From contig NZ_AUFL01000018.1 of assembly GCF_000426485.1 (NCBI RefSeq), positions 1 through 64,000 of the forward strand: 64,000 nucleotides of DNA. Direction: 5' to 3'. The translations under genes were made by a program, and so were the position numbers. Position 1 is the first letter of the stretch; the number at the start of each line of letters is the position of its first letter. Below the pieces are notes generated by a model that had not been told where the DNA came from, did not search any database, and saw nothing but the letters and a program-made list of their open reading frames with translations. Source of the stretch: Indolivaga capnocytophagoides DSM 22835 (GTDB lineage Bacteria > Bacteroidota > Bacteroidia > Bacteroidales > Dysgonomonadaceae). Positions 37,638-46,815 of the stretch are shown in pieces.

Positions 37638-38282
37638 TTATTTTTTCACAACTAAAACAATATTGATAAATGAATTATTGTCGGGGTTCGTATTCAGTAC
37701 ATCATAATTCATTACACCGGTATTAGAAATACTATTCACCTTAATGATGGTATTATCATAATAAGTTACCACAAAATCCAGCTGATTTGCATTGTATATA
37801 GTAGGTATCTGTGTCAAAGAATTATTACTGCTGACAAAGGTTGAATTACCTGATTTTGTAAATTGCATTTTATAGACATTAGTATACAAATCATAAGTTT
37901 TACCTGTTCCTACTAATGTTACCGGCAAATTAAATGATGGCAGATACAAAAATTCAGGAATATAATCCATGGGTTGCCATATTGCACCATCGAAATAATA
38001 ATACCCTCCGATTGTGATCTTAGCTGTTTTTGTTGTCAGTGTTCCGTCCAGAGTTGTAACATATATATATGCGCCTTTCTGATCAACTCCATATTGAGAA
38101 TCTTTGCTGATTACTTGTGATCTGGTCAGGTTCGGAGCAATAATACCTTCGGCCGTTGTTGCGCCGGTAGTCTGGGGCATTACATGTAGAGTGGCTTTTG
38201 GTGTGTCGGTGTTGATTCCTACTTGTGCTTGTAATAAGCCGACTGATAATAAGCCGAAAATAGATAGATAAAATTTTTTCAT
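37638..38282 (-). CDS. Exported surface protein, operon 3 gene 1
   Basis: A 214-residue exported protein. The signal peptide ends at LLQAQ. QVGINTDTPKATLHVMP, TAEGIIAPNLTRSQVISKD and GGYYYFDGAIWQPMD parallel the third gene of the operon through most of their lengths, so the two arose by duplication around the PKD gene. The short first module links it to the operon 1 and 2 families. A perfect palindrome lies 26 nt upstream and leader 3 precedes it. Confidence 0.77.
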   Translation of the reverse strand: MKKFYLSIFGLLSVGLLQAQVGINTDTPKATLHVMPQTTGATTAEGIIAPNLTRSQVISKDSQYGVDQKGAYIYVTTLDGTLTTKTAKITIGGYYYFDGAIWQPMDYIPEFLYLPSFNLPVTLVGTGKTYDLYTNVYKMQFTKSGNSTFVSSNNSLTQIPTIYNANQLDFVVTYYDNTIIKVNSISNTGVMNYDVLNTNPDNNSFINIVLVVKK

Positions 38283-38375
38283 GACTATATCGTTGATTGT
38301 TGTTTTTGAGGTCAGAGACCTTATTGTTGTTTATATTTCGAGTTGTTAGGATCACAGACCCATTTTTTATACATG

Positions 38376-38455
38376 CTACAGGGACGTATTGAATACGCCC
38401 GTCTATAAATATCTTGCAGTTATAATAATCGGACATATGCAATACGCCCCTACGA
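38376..38455. repeat. Inverted-repeat element with ATACGCCC arms
   Basis: The left arm has CAGGGACGTATTGAATACGCCC and the right arm GGACATATGCAATACGCCCC, imperfect inverted repeats around about 35 AT-rich bases. It looks like a REP- or MITE-type unit. Only one copy is present in this window. Confidence 0.55.
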
Positions 38456-38787
38456 CTATCTTTTATGTTTAAATGATTATTGAAAGCTATTGACTGTAGA
38501 CTAATAGCTGAAAAAAGCAGTAAAGTGCATCCGCTGCACTCTACTGCATAATGAAACCGGATATCGGACGAGGATATGCAAAAAGCAGATTCAGAACGAC
38601 AACAAAACAACAAGACTGCCTTATATAAGCTGTCCTTCCGGCTTATAATTAAATTGGTATATATTAATTGATTAGCAGATGTGATAAAGAATAAACGGAG
38701 TAATAGTATAACGAATACCGAAACACAAAAAAATGCTCCGTCATTTTGACACAATAGAATTTTTTGTTTGATTATTACGCTAGATGC

Positions 38788-38826
<39 letters not shown>

Positions 38827-38939
38827 ATATTTCACACGACACAGCCAAACCTGAATAGTTAAAATTCAGCTCGGATTCAAAGTTTTTATGTGTGAAATTT
38901 TCAGACATCTTTCGATTGTTAAAAGATTGTTTTCAAAGG

Positions 38940-38970
38940 CAAATATAAGCATTGTTTTTAATATAGCAAA
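38940..38970 (-). promoter_or_regulatory. Promoter of surface-protein operon 3
   Basis: TTTG (complement 38967-38970), 19 nt, TATATTTG (complement 38940-38947), with upstream sequence shared with promoter 1. Confidence 0.85.
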
Positions 38971-39034
38971 CACATCCAAATGCAAGAGAAATTATGTTTA
39001 CTACAAAACCCGAGTCTAAATTACCTTTGTAAAT

Positions 39035-39532
39035 TTACGCTTGTTTTTTCTGTTTCCAAGGCTTCAAGACAGAGATTACAACCAGAAAAACGAGTGCACT
39101 TCCCTGACAGATTCCACCTATAAATATAGTCCGGATATTCTCTTCGGTCTGAGGTTTTCCAAAAGCTATATCTCTCGAGTGATCAATCATTGTCAGCGTA
39201 TTATCCAGCAATGGACTAAAATAAAATGTACCGATAACAATAATAAGTATAGACAATATCCACTTGACCGTAATCCAACGATGCTTGAAAAAGCCCCAGT
39301 TTGAAAAAGCCCCATATACAATACCCGTAACTACCGTAAGTATCGCGCCGGGTATAACAAATACATCGTCAATAAACCGGGTAATATGAAAAACCATAAA
39401 AAGCTCGTCTCCCGAATTGGCTTTTATAAGGCATAACAGAGCCATTGCAGCAACACCCACAACCCACATCATAACGAATACCAGATGAAATACTTTAAGT
39501 ATTTTAATCTGACCTGCGCTTAATTTTTTCAT
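39035..39532 (-). CDS. Four-helix membrane protein (DUF2269/CopD-like), MarR-linked
   Basis: A 165-residue integral membrane protein with four hydrophobic helices (about residues 10-32, 50-72, 83-106 and 135-157). The N-terminal ILKVFHLVFVMMWVVG with a His in helix 1 resembles small DUF2269- or CopD-like haem or copper membrane proteins. It overlaps the MarR gene by 4 nt (ATGA), so the regulator probably controls it. The function and family assignment are tentative. Confidence 0.75.
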   Translation of the reverse strand: MKKLSAGQIKILKVFHLVFVMMWVVGVAAMALLCLIKANSGDELFMVFHITRFIDDVFVIPGAILTVVTGIVYGAFSNWGFFKHRWITVKWILSILIIVIGTFYFSPLLDNTLTMIDHSRDIAFGKPQTEENIRTIFIGGICQGSALVFLVVISVLKPWKQKKQA

Positions 39533-39954
39533 GACTTTTCTACATTTTCATATATAATATTGAGTGCATTCATCAGGTTTTGAACTTCTTTTTCACTAAA
39601 ATTTTTCAGAGCTATGCCAGCTACTGCCTCTGCAATTTTAAAAGCCTCGGGCAACACTGATTTACCTTGTTCGGTAATGAATATACTATTCTTTTGCGAA
39701 TGCACTTGCCTTCGTTCTATATATCCCTTCTTTTCTAGATTATCAATAGTCCGCTTTATGGCAGCTGCATCTTTAAAAAGCAGATTGGATATTTCCAACT
39801 GGCTCAGTCCGTCTCTATAATAAATACATCTTAATACCACAAACTGCGAATGCGGCAAATCGATATCAGCCTCCTGCAATTTATTATTCAATGTTTTACC
39901 TAATGCAACCGAAGTTCTATTCAGAAGAAATCCCAAAGAATATAGCTTGTCCAT
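39529..39954 (-). CDS. MarR family transcriptional regulator
   Basis: A 141-residue winged-helix regulator. The recognition region is LSQLEISNLLFKDAAAIKRTIDNLEKKGYIERR (about residues 54-86), followed by the wing with HSQKNSIFITEQGKS and a dimerisation helix. MarR proteins usually repress a neighbouring transporter or stress gene and respond to small aromatic ligands. The overlapping membrane-protein gene is the obvious target. The short upstream region likely holds its operator, which I could not delimit. Confidence 0.92.
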   Translation of the reverse strand: MDKLYSLGFLLNRTSVALGKTLNNKLQEADIDLPHSQFVVLRCIYYRDGLSQLEISNLLFKDAAAIKRTIDNLEKKGYIERRQVHSQKNSIFITEQGKSVLPEAFKIAEAVAGIALKNFSEKEVQNLMNALNIIYENVEKS

Positions 39955-40041
39955 ATATTAATCTTTTTCACAAAAATACAAAAAGATATTGACTAATCAA
40001 TATTTAGGCATTTTTTTAAACAATCAAATAACATTATAAGC

Positions 40042-40150
40042 AAGATATCAGACCTTTTTATTAATGTATACTAATAAATTCACTCTCAAACTATGTAAAC
40101 CTATTAATACAAGGCTATGCCATGTTTACCGGTATACTTGTTTACATTAC
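40042..40150. repeat. Palindrome-headed repeat of the TTGTTTAC class, copy 2
   Basis: A decayed palindrome head AAGATATCAGACCTT (40042-40056), then TTTATTAATG... and CATGTTTACCGGTATACTTGTTTAC at the far end. It fills most of the gap between the MarR gene and the next gene. Confidence 0.45.
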
Positions 40151-40199
40151 AAAATCATTATACTTATTACTGAAAATCCAAACTCTTTTCATATATTTA

Positions 40200-40207
40200 T
40201 ATCTTTG
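40200..40207 (+). promoter_or_regulatory. Putative -7 box, TonB-like gene
   Basis: TATCTTTG 26 nt before the start codon at 40234. The -33 region does not match well. Confidence 0.5.
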
Positions 40208-40233
40208 AGACACAACTAAGAACAAGCATTGTT

Positions 40234-40950
40234 ATGAAACAGGTACTCTTTGTTATTATATATTCGTTGCTTTGCCTGACAACAGCCAAAGCCCAGATAA
40301 AACATGAAGGTGATTCTATCAGCACCTCTGTCTACTTCACTTATAAGGACATACCTCAGCGCGACTCTCTGGCTCAAACCTTGGGTATAGATAAAAGTAT
40401 ATATGACTATTCGGAACAAAAGCTGATAACTTATATCCCTATAGTTTCGGAGTTCCCCATGTACAAAGATGGAGAAGAAGATAAATTCAGTTTCCTCTTC
40501 AATGATCCACATTACTCGGCTACAGAAAAGAAAAAAGTTGCGGCTATTATATTACAAGGTACGGATACAGAAGCTAAACTTATCAATGAAATACGATTTA
40601 TCACTTTAGATAAACAATATACACCTATCCCTGCCGGCAATTTCAGACCTATATTTCCCGGAGGTTACCATGCTATGATTCAGTATCTGAATGATCATTT
40701 TCCGGCTTCAATCATTGATAAAAACAAGGATATCCTGACAAGCCACCCCTACCTCATCGTTTGCTTTATTGTCGAAAAAAACGGAACTTTAGGGTATATA
40801 AAGATAATAGACAGCTGCAATAATGATTTAGACCGCAAAGCATACGCATTAATCAAGAATATGCCGAAATGGATAGCAAACCCGCAAAGTGGATCCAAGC
40901 CCATATTCATAGCAATGCAACTGATATTTAATAAGGAACGTTTTAGGTAG
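40234..40950 (+). CDS. Exported protein with TonB C-terminal-like domain
   Basis: A 238-residue exported protein. The signal peptide ends near AKAQ (residue 20). The C-terminal 100 residues (FPGGYHAMIQYLNDHFP, VCFIVEKNGTLGYIKIIDSCNNDLDRKAYALIKNMPKW) match the TonB C-terminal-like fold common in Bacteroidota periplasmic proteins. It lacks the proline-rich linker and membrane anchor of true TonB, so energy transduction is unlikely. The role is unknown. Confidence 0.75.
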   Translation: MKQVLFVIIYSLLCLTTAKAQIKHEGDSISTSVYFTYKDIPQRDSLAQTLGIDKSIYDYSEQKLITYIPIVSEFPMYKDGEEDKFSFLFNDPHYSATEKKKVAAIILQGTDTEAKLINEIRFITLDKQYTPIPAGNFRPIFPGGYHAMIQYLNDHFPASIIDKNKDILTSHPYLIVCFIVEKNGTLGYIKIIDSCNNDLDRKAYALIKNMPKWIANPQSGSKPIFIAMQLIFNKERFR

Positions 40951-41045
40951 CGAGAACAGAGTCAAACTCGTTTAAACTATGGTGAGTCTCGCAAAACGAC
41001 TAATACAACAATTGAACTATAAATATTTACAACACATATAACTAT

Positions 41046-42128
41046 ATGAATAACTCATTTAAAGAAGGAGTAGATAAATTTTGGAAAAGATTCATCAAAG
41101 AAGAATCGGCAATCCGTGAAATGATAGATAATAAAACAGAAGGGAAAATCATTGTTGATAAAATCAATGAAGCACTATCAGATGCTTTTAAGAACCCATA
41201 CTTTGAGCTGGGTAAAAACGAAGAAGGAAAATACGAACTGATACTCACACCCGAAGGAGACAGAGCCGCTCTATTCCCATTAGAATATTGGAGACAAGCC
41301 GCCCCGGAAGCGTTAAAGAAAACTTGGAATTTCTACTCTTCAAAGCCTGGCAAACCTGACGGAAGTTTTAGCATGACAATGTACGATACGTCTATCGGCA
41401 AAGAAAACATCAGCATATATTACAGCATCAATACACAGAATCATAAAATAGATTTAGAAATATATTCTCCCGAGTTATTAGCTCTGGAAGAAAGCCAACG
41501 ATACAATATGTTTTTCATATTCCTCGACCAGTTTATAGGGGAACTATACACAATGGAATATATCGGGTCGATTGACTTTATCGAAAAGCCACTCAACCAA
41601 ACAGCTATTTACATTGGGGATCTAAAAGCTCTAATAGATAAGAATATCGAAGAAAACAAATGGTTTCCGGCTGATGGTACCTTAGAAAAATGGAGCAGTT
41701 ACCAGATGCAGCCATCAGAATCCAAAGACTGGCAGCTACGTGAAGACATATTTATAGGATACACAGGCTGTATTCCTGTTTTAAATGCCTTCTATAACCA
41801 GACAGACGAATTGTTTAAACGATTTGAGCAAGACGGTATTATATACGGATTTTTGTTTTATAAAAGTGTAAATATACCTAAAGACGAGAGTGTAACCTTC
41901 AGAGGACAGATTGAAGATAAAATACTTACTATCGTAAAAGAAGAACAGGTAGCTGACCCAATAGGTGGAGGTACAGGCTTTTACTTTTCGTATATAGATT
42001 TTGTCATTTATGATAAAGAAGCCTTTATGAAAATTGCAAAAGACGTACTATCCGAATATGCTTATTTGGGAGAAATCGGGTTTTCGAATTTTATTTTCGG
42101 CGTAGAACCCGAATATTTATACAGATAA
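41046..42128 (+). CDS. Hypothetical soluble protein
   Basis: A 360-residue protein without signal peptide or membrane segment, acidic and rich in aromatic residues. I do not recognise the family. Repeated alternation of strands and helices (YELILTPEGDRAALFPLEYWRQAAPEALKKTWNFY, ISIYYSINTQNHKIDLEIYSPELLALEES) gives the look of a two-lobed alpha/beta protein. It lies 95 nt after the TonB-like gene and 54 nt before a DUF2007 protein, all on the plus strand. Confidence 0.8.
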   Translation: MNNSFKEGVDKFWKRFIKEESAIREMIDNKTEGKIIVDKINEALSDAFKNPYFELGKNEEGKYELILTPEGDRAALFPLEYWRQAAPEALKKTWNFYSSKPGKPDGSFSMTMYDTSIGKENISIYYSINTQNHKIDLEIYSPELLALEESQRYNMFFIFLDQFIGELYTMEYIGSIDFIEKPLNQTAIYIGDLKALIDKNIEENKWFPADGTLEKWSSYQMQPSESKDWQLREDIFIGYTGCIPVLNAFYNQTDELFKRFEQDGIIYGFLFYKSVNIPKDESVTFRGQIEDKILTIVKEEQVADPIGGGTGFYFSYIDFVIYDKEAFMKIAKDVLSEYAYLGEIGFSNFIFGVEPEYLYR

Positions 42129-42182
42129 ATAACTGTAAGTATTCAAGAACGTATTTCAAAACAATAAAAATCTGCGATCTTA

Positions 42183-42623
42183 ATGGAAAACTGGGTAAAT
42201 ATTATATCATTCACATATCCACACGAAGCACATATGGCTAAGGGATTTCTCGAAGCATCGGATATTGAAGTCATTATTAAAGATGAACTTACCGTACAGG
42301 TGAATAATCTTTATTCGAATGCATTGGGAGGTGTCAAACTTATGGTGCAAACTGAAAAAGCGGAAGAAGCCTTATCATTACTCGAAGAAGCCGGATACAT
42401 CATAAAAAACGCAGAAGAACAAAAGACTCCTATTGAATCTTTTTCTGCCGAATACAAAACTTTATGCCCATATTGCAAGAGTACAAACATCACAAAGAAA
42501 AAGATGGCCGGATATACTTTTGCTCTCAGTATACTTTTGTTAGGATTCCCCATTCCTTTTCTAAAAAGGACATACTATTGCTATGACTGTCAGAGAGAAT
42601 GGAGAATCAAAAAGGAGCAGTAA
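42183..42623 (+). CDS. DUF2007 domain protein with zinc ribbon
   Basis: A 146-residue protein. Residues 1-75 match DUF2007 (putative signal-transducing protein): IISFTYPHEAHMAKGFLEASDIEV, DNLYSNALGGVKLMVQ-like, EEALSLLEEAG. Residues 98-142 hold two CxxC pairs (CPYCKS and CYDCQ) flanking a hydrophobic segment, as in a membrane-adjacent zinc ribbon. DUF2007 proteins resemble PII-like folds, but no partner is known. It is convergent with udk. Confidence 0.82.
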   Translation: MENWVNIISFTYPHEAHMAKGFLEASDIEVIIKDELTVQVNNLYSNALGGVKLMVQTEKAEEALSLLEEAGYIIKNAEEQKTPIESFSAEYKTLCPYCKSTNITKKKMAGYTFALSILLLGFPIPFLKRTYYCYDCQREWRIKKEQ

Positions 42624-42631
42624 CGGCCTGT

Positions 42632-43240
42632 TTATTTCAACTTTTCTAAAATAGAGGCTGCTATAAATTCGGCAGCTCTACAATTCAGACCGCCACCCAT
42701 TACAAGCATATCTGCCTGTTGGCGAGACGGTTCGATAAATTCTTCATGCATGGGACGGACAGTTTTATAATATCTGTCAATAACTTCTAAAGCTGTGCGT
42801 CCTCTTGACTCCATGTCCCGCTGAATAATACGAGTCAATCTCTGATCGGCAGGCACTTCAAGAAAAATCCTCATATCCAATTCAGAACAAATCATCTGCG
42901 ACGTATAAATAAGAATTCCTTCAACCAGTAAAATTTTCTTGGGTGCTACAGGCACAGTCTCTTCCAAACGGGTACAAGTGAGATACGAATAAGTAGGACA
43001 TGCCACAATTTCACCTGCTTTCAACTTTTGTATATCCTTGTGCATCAATTCCCATTCTATCGAATCGGGATGGTCATAATTCAATTTAAATCTTTCTTCC
43101 AGAGGAATGTGACTGTTGTCTCGATAATAAGCATCTTGAGGAAGAATAGCAATCTCTTCCCGGGGAATACGTGATAAAATAGCTTCTACAAGTGTTGTTT
43201 TTCCTGATCCGGAACCTCCGGCAATGCCTATTACATACAT
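42632..43240 (-). CDS. udk: Uridine kinase
   Basis: A 202-residue P-loop kinase phosphorylating uridine and cytidine in pyrimidine salvage. Walker A GGSGSGKTT (residues 8-16), ILPQDAYYRD, the substrate segment NYDHPDSIEWELM and R-rich lid IQRDMESRGRT are present. The length is typical. The gene has a palindrome-headed element upstream (43262-43332) and converges on the DUF2007 gene 8 nt away. Confidence 0.94.
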   Translation of the reverse strand: MYVIGIAGGSGSGKTTLVEAILSRIPREEIAILPQDAYYRDNSHIPLEERFKLNYDHPDSIEWELMHKDIQKLKAGEIVACPTYSYLTCTRLEETVPVAPKKILLVEGILIYTSQMICSELDMRIFLEVPADQRLTRIIQRDMESRGRTALEVIDRYYKTVRPMHEEFIEPSRQQADMLVMGGGLNCRAAEFIAASILEKLK

Positions 43241-43261
43241 AAGTAAATGAAAATATTTAAT

Positions 43262-43332
43262 GATCTATTTGGATTATACCCAGCTTTGGTTGTTTTTCCT
43301 ACCAAAGTTATAAGTAGTCGGTCTGAGACCTT
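43262..43332 (-). repeat. Dispersed ~95-bp intergenic element, copy G
   Basis: Reverse-oriented. GGATTATACCCAGCTTTGG and CCTACCAAAGTTATAAGTAG lead to a perfect CGGTCTGAGACCTT palindrome (43319-43332). It closely parallels copy E. With copy D it brackets the DUF4294 gene, palindromes facing inward. Confidence 0.65.
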
Positions 43333-43405
43333 AACTATATTTTTCTGCAAAAGTATTCTATATATTCATAACGATGGAACAATTTACCGATAAAATTCAG
43401 GTAAA

Positions 43406-43993
43406 TCATAATTTACCCTGTTCGATCTCTATTACAATGCGTTCTATCATCTGATCTTTACCGCCCGGATCATATTCGGTTTTGAGATTATTTCCAAACA
43501 ATCCGGCAAATGTATTATAAACCGTAGCCTTGAAAGGGCCAACCAAAGATTTCACAATATCGTACGTAGAACTGTTAGTCTGTCTGTCGATTAATTTCAC
43601 CAATATCTTTCCTTGATTTTTAGTCAGTTTCTTCATTTTAGGCTTATATTCAGCCATAATATACTTCTGGGCTTGCTCTAAGTGCTTCTGTTTTGTTTTT
43701 TTATCCGGAAGAGTCTCCATCATCTCATAAGTTTCTATGATATTCTGCGAAACCATATTCGCATAGGGCAATGCTTTCTTCACATCACGCACCAACTTTG
43801 TATATTCCATGCGTTCCTTATCATTTTTAAATCTCAAAGGACCGAATACAATCGTTTCTGGCAGATAAGCATTATATATTGTATCGCCTTTCTCGAAAGT
43901 GGCGGTATAATATATAACCTTTTTAGGCCCCTGCCCCCAGACAGCACAGATATTCAGGAGCAAGAATACGATTAGCAAATTAGTGCATTTCAT
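43406..43993 (-). CDS. DUF4294 family exported protein
   Basis: A 195-residue protein with a signal peptide ending at VWGQ (residue 21). The body matches DUF4294, a family nearly confined to Bacteroidota: GDTIYNAYLPETIVFGPLRFKN, YTKLVRDVKKALPYANMVSQ, LTKNQGKILVKLIDRQTNSSTYDIVK. The biochemical role is unknown; a periplasmic location is inferred. A palindrome lies 17 nt upstream of the start. Confidence 0.88.
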   Translation of the reverse strand: MKCTNLLIVFLLLNICAVWGQGPKKVIYYTATFEKGDTIYNAYLPETIVFGPLRFKNDKERMEYTKLVRDVKKALPYANMVSQNIIETYEMMETLPDKKTKQKHLEQAQKYIMAEYKPKMKKLTKNQGKILVKLIDRQTNSSTYDIVKSLVGPFKATVYNTFAGLFGNNLKTEYDPGGKDQMIERIVIEIEQGKL

Positions 43994-44009
43994 ACATCCG
44001 GATTAAAAT

Positions 44010-44105
44010 AAGGTCTCAGACCCATCTATGGCTTTAGTAAGTAAATAAACCGAAGCCGGTTATAAACTAAAATATATCATTAGTACTTTCTGTTATTCAA
44101 TACCT
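44010..44105 (+). repeat. Dispersed ~95-bp intergenic element, copy D
   Basis: A perfect head (AAGGTCTCAGACCC, 44010-44023), then GCTTTAGTAAGTAAATAAACC, the hairpin AACCG-aagc-CGGTT, ATAAACTAAAATATATCATT and AGTACTTTCTGTTATTCAA. The reverse complement of copy E matches over about 64 nt with few differences. The sequence after it to 44274 is AT-rich with nothing notable. Confidence 0.75.
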
Positions 44106-44274
44106 AAATGAGCTTAGAGAGCATTATTAGAAATAAATGAAACATTCAACGAAATAAACATATTAAATCTGAAAAACAAACAATTATTATAAATTTAAAA
44201 TATCATTTTAAGTAAAATAAACAATCATATCCTTATTGAAGCCGTAATCCTTAATCGAACAGCGGGGAAAGACC

Positions 44275-44282
44275 TATCTTTG
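44275..44282 (+). promoter_or_regulatory. Putative -7 box for the MATE gene
   Basis: TATCTTTG 52 nt upstream of the start codon. No convincing -33 box was found. Confidence 0.5.
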
Positions 44283-44334
44283 TATTCTGATTTTAGAGTT
44301 ATCCCGATAAAGAACTACACTAAAGTTTTAAACG

Positions 44335-45693
44335 ATGGCAATGATGCGCATGACGGAAGGTAATATTTCCAGACAATTGGTTACATATTCCATTCCTCTG
44401 ATTTTAGGCAATTTATTTCAACTAACATACAACACTGTAGATTCCATTATAGTAGGGCGATTTATCGGAAAAGATGCCCTTGCCGCAGTAGGAACCACAG
44501 GTCCTATAGTTAACATTATTATTTTAGGAATATCCGGAATTTGTATAGGTGCATCCGTATTGATGAGTGAATTTTTCGGAGCGAAAAATTACAAAATGCT
44601 CAAAAAAGAAATGGCCACGACTTCGGTATTCGGGCTTTTATTTTCTTTAGCACTTTCCTTACTTGGTATAATCACAGCCCGTCCCCTACTCGCTCTGCTT
44701 AGTGTTCCGGATGAAATCATGAATATGTCAACCACTTATTTACAGATAACTTATCTGGGAGTTCCGTTTACGTATTTTTATAACTCGATTGCTGCAGCCC
44801 TGAAAAGTATAGGAGACTCAAAGACGCCTCTCAAGTTTCTCGCATTCGCGGCAATCCTCAATGCTGTCTTAGACATTATATTTATAGGTATATTCAAATT
44901 CGGAATCGTATGCTCCGCCACCACAACGGTTATTGCCGAAGCTGTGTCAGCTTTACTCTGCATATTCTACGTATATAAAAGAATACCTATATTGCAATTG
45001 CAAAGGCGAGAATTCAGAATAGATAAACCATTATTAAAAAAGACACTGAGTTATGGCAGCATCACAGCTTTACAACAATCGTGTCAGCCCATAGGCAAAC
45101 TCCTTATCCAGGGAGCAGTAAATCCGCTCGGTGTAGATATGATAGCCACCTTCAATGCCGTCAACCGTATAGATGATTTTGCCTTTACCCCGCAACAAAG
45201 TATATCGCACGGGATAACAACATTTGCCGCTCAAAACAGAGGAGCCCAAAAGTACGATCGCATCTTAAACGGATTTAAGAACGGAATGATTCTAGAATTC
45301 GTTTACTGGTCTTTGATCTGTGTTTGCATCCTAATTCTGAAAGAACCTATCATGAACCTTTTTGTGACAGGTGACAACAGCTCCATCATCACACTGGGCA
45401 CGGAGTATCTTGGACTGATGGCTTTTTTTTATCTGTTTCCGGCATTTACAAACGGAGTACAGGGATTCTTCAGAGGAATGGGCAACATGAGCCTCACATT
45501 AATAGGAACAGCCATACAAACCGGATTGAGAGTTATCTTCACCTACATATTATCACCATCGATGGGTATAAACGGAATAGCATATTCCTGTGCAATAGGC
45601 TGGAGCGCAATGTTGCTTTTTGCTATACCTTTTTATTGGAGATACCGAAAAAAACTAATAACTTTAGAATCGGAAATGCAAAATCCGGCATAA
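44335..45693 (+). CDS. MATE family efflux transporter
   Basis: A 452-residue membrane protein with about 12 helices. MATE signatures include LILGNLFQLTYNTVDSIIVGRFIGKDALAAVG (helix 1-2 region) and the two-fold repeat around residue 235. These transporters export cationic drugs or metabolites using Na+ or H+. The subgroup (VMR, NorM or DinF) is not certain; the lack of a charged N-terminal extension fits the general MATE group of Bacteroidota. It has a single-gene context with its own promoter. Confidence 0.92.
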   Translation: MAMMRMTEGNISRQLVTYSIPLILGNLFQLTYNTVDSIIVGRFIGKDALAAVGTTGPIVNIIILGISGICIGASVLMSEFFGAKNYKMLKKEMATTSVFGLLFSLALSLLGIITARPLLALLSVPDEIMNMSTTYLQITYLGVPFTYFYNSIAAALKSIGDSKTPLKFLAFAAILNAVLDIIFIGIFKFGIVCSATTTVIAEAVSALLCIFYVYKRIPILQLQRREFRIDKPLLKKTLSYGSITALQQSCQPIGKLLIQGAVNPLGVDMIATFNAVNRIDDFAFTPQQSISHGITTFAAQNRGAQKYDRILNGFKNGMILEFVYWSLICVCILILKEPIMNLFVTGDNSSIITLGTEYLGLMAFFYLFPAFTNGVQGFFRGMGNMSLTLIGTAIQTGLRVIFTYILSPSMGINGIAYSCAIGWSAMLLFAIPFYWRYRKKLITLESEMQNPA

Positions 45694-45784
45694 AGACCTT
45701 TATTCTGAGCGGAAAGCATCTAATAGTAGGTATTACACAAAAAATGGCTGTCTTGTAATACTATGATTGAATAAATCAACAGAC

Positions 45785-45799
45785 AGGTCTTTAGACCTT
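45785..45799. repeat. Gene-boundary palindrome variant with a 4-nt loop
   Basis: AGGTC-TTTA-GACCTT, an intact stem with one extra loop base. It lies between the MATE gene and the DUF177 promoter. Confidence 0.6.
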
Positions 45800-45858
45800 A
45801 ATATTATCATTGGCTTTTTTTTAATAATCGGATATGAGGGAATTAGGAAAAAAGTTTT

Positions 45859-45866
45859 TATCTTTG
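45859..45866 (+). promoter_or_regulatory. Putative -7 box for DUF177-rpmF-fabH
   Basis: TATCTTTG, with GCG following, 41 nt before the GTG start at 45907. The -33 position is not conserved. Confidence 0.55.
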
Positions 45867-45906
45867 CGTCCATTCTGTTTTATTTAATAGAATATTAGTA
45901 GAAAAA

Positions 45907-46485
45907 GTGGGAAAATTTAGTCTCTATAACGTTCCATTACGGAATTTAACTGAGGGTATCCATCAATTGGAATACACTCTTGACAATCAGTATTTCAAAC
46001 TGATTGGCGATGCTGATTCAGATAATGTAAGAAAAGGACAAGTTAAAGTAGAGGCTACGGTTAAGCGCGTGTCTTCTACATTCGAATTTAATTTTTCTCT
46101 CTCGGGAACAGTAACTGTTCCGTGTGACAGATGCCTTGATGATATGCTTATCGAGCTAGATTCGAAAAACAAGCTTATCGTTAAGTTCGGAAGAGAATAT
46201 TCGGAAGAAAGTGATGAAGTTGTAGTCATTCCTGAAGAAGAAGGAGAAATCAATATTGCTTGGTTTCTTTACGAATTTGTCACACTGAGTATTCCGATGA
46301 AACGGGTACATGCCCCCGGAAAATGCAACAAGATAATGTCGTCTAAACTGAACAAGCATAAGGCGGTCAGTTCTGATGAAGATCAGGAAGAAGGAGAGTT
46401 TGACACACCCGACATCAGCATCGAAGAAGAAGAAGTTACAGATCCTCGCTGGGATGCCTTAAAAGGATTGGTTGAAGAAGAATAA
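45907..46485 (+). CDS. DUF177 (YceD-like) protein, 23S rRNA accumulation factor family
   Basis: A 192-residue acidic protein starting at GTG. Motifs include VPCDRCLDD (two Cys), IPEEEGEINIAWFLYEFVTLSIP and HAPGKCN, matching DUF177. In E. coli and plants YceD-type proteins are needed for normal 23S rRNA levels. It is adjacent to rpmF, as almost everywhere in bacteria. The highly acidic C-terminus (EDQEEGEFDTPDISIEEEE) is a clear feature. Confidence 0.9.
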   Translation: MGKFSLYNVPLRNLTEGIHQLEYTLDNQYFKLIGDADSDNVRKGQVKVEATVKRVSSTFEFNFSLSGTVTVPCDRCLDDMLIELDSKNKLIVKFGREYSEESDEVVVIPEEEGEINIAWFLYEFVTLSIPMKRVHAPGKCNKIMSSKLNKHKAVSSDEDQEEGEFDTPDISIEEEEVTDPRWDALKGLVEEE

Positions 46486-46562
46486 AATCATAATAAATAT
46501 AATAAGAGCCACAGACTCTTATATCATAAAATTGTAATTTAAATTAAAAATAATTAGATAAA

Positions 46563-46748
46563 ATGGCACATCCTAAACATAGACAATCAAAGTCTAGATC
46601 AGCAAAAAGAAGAACTCATGACAAAGCTTTAACTCCGACTTTAGCTGTATGTCCTAACTGTGGAGCATGGCATGTATACCACACAGTATGTGGAGAATGC
46701 GGTCATTATAGAGGTAAATTAGCTATTGAAAAAGAAGTAGCTCTTTAA
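46563..46748 (+). CDS. rpmF: 50S ribosomal protein L32
   Basis: A 61-residue basic protein. The N-terminus AHPKHRQSKSRSAKRRTHDK and the zinc-binding CPNCGAWHVYHTVCGECGHY (two CxxC pairs) define the C+ form of L32. It lies between DUF177 and fabH. A terminator-like hairpin follows, which would let rpmF be made in excess of fabH. Confidence 0.98.
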   Translation: MAHPKHRQSKSRSAKRRTHDKALTPTLAVCPNCGAWHVYHTVCGECGHYRGKLAIEKEVAL

Positions 46749-46765
46749 TTGCCCAAACAATAAAA

Positions 46766-46793
46766 GCCCTACCTCAAATAGGGCATTTTTTTT
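46766..46793 (+). terminator. Terminator/attenuator between rpmF and fabH
   Basis: GCCCTA/TAGGGC stem with a run of T after it, 18 nt past the rpmF stop. The short distance to fabH suggests partial readthrough. Confidence 0.8.
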
Positions 46794-46815
46794 ATAAACA
46801 AACTTGAGTGAAATT

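Noticed and set aside
38083-38754. A 223-codon ORF in leader 3 as a protein gene
   Set aside because: It overlaps the downstream signal-peptide gene by 200 nt, starts at a non-ATG codon and its last third is just another frame of that gene. I kept it only as a finding.
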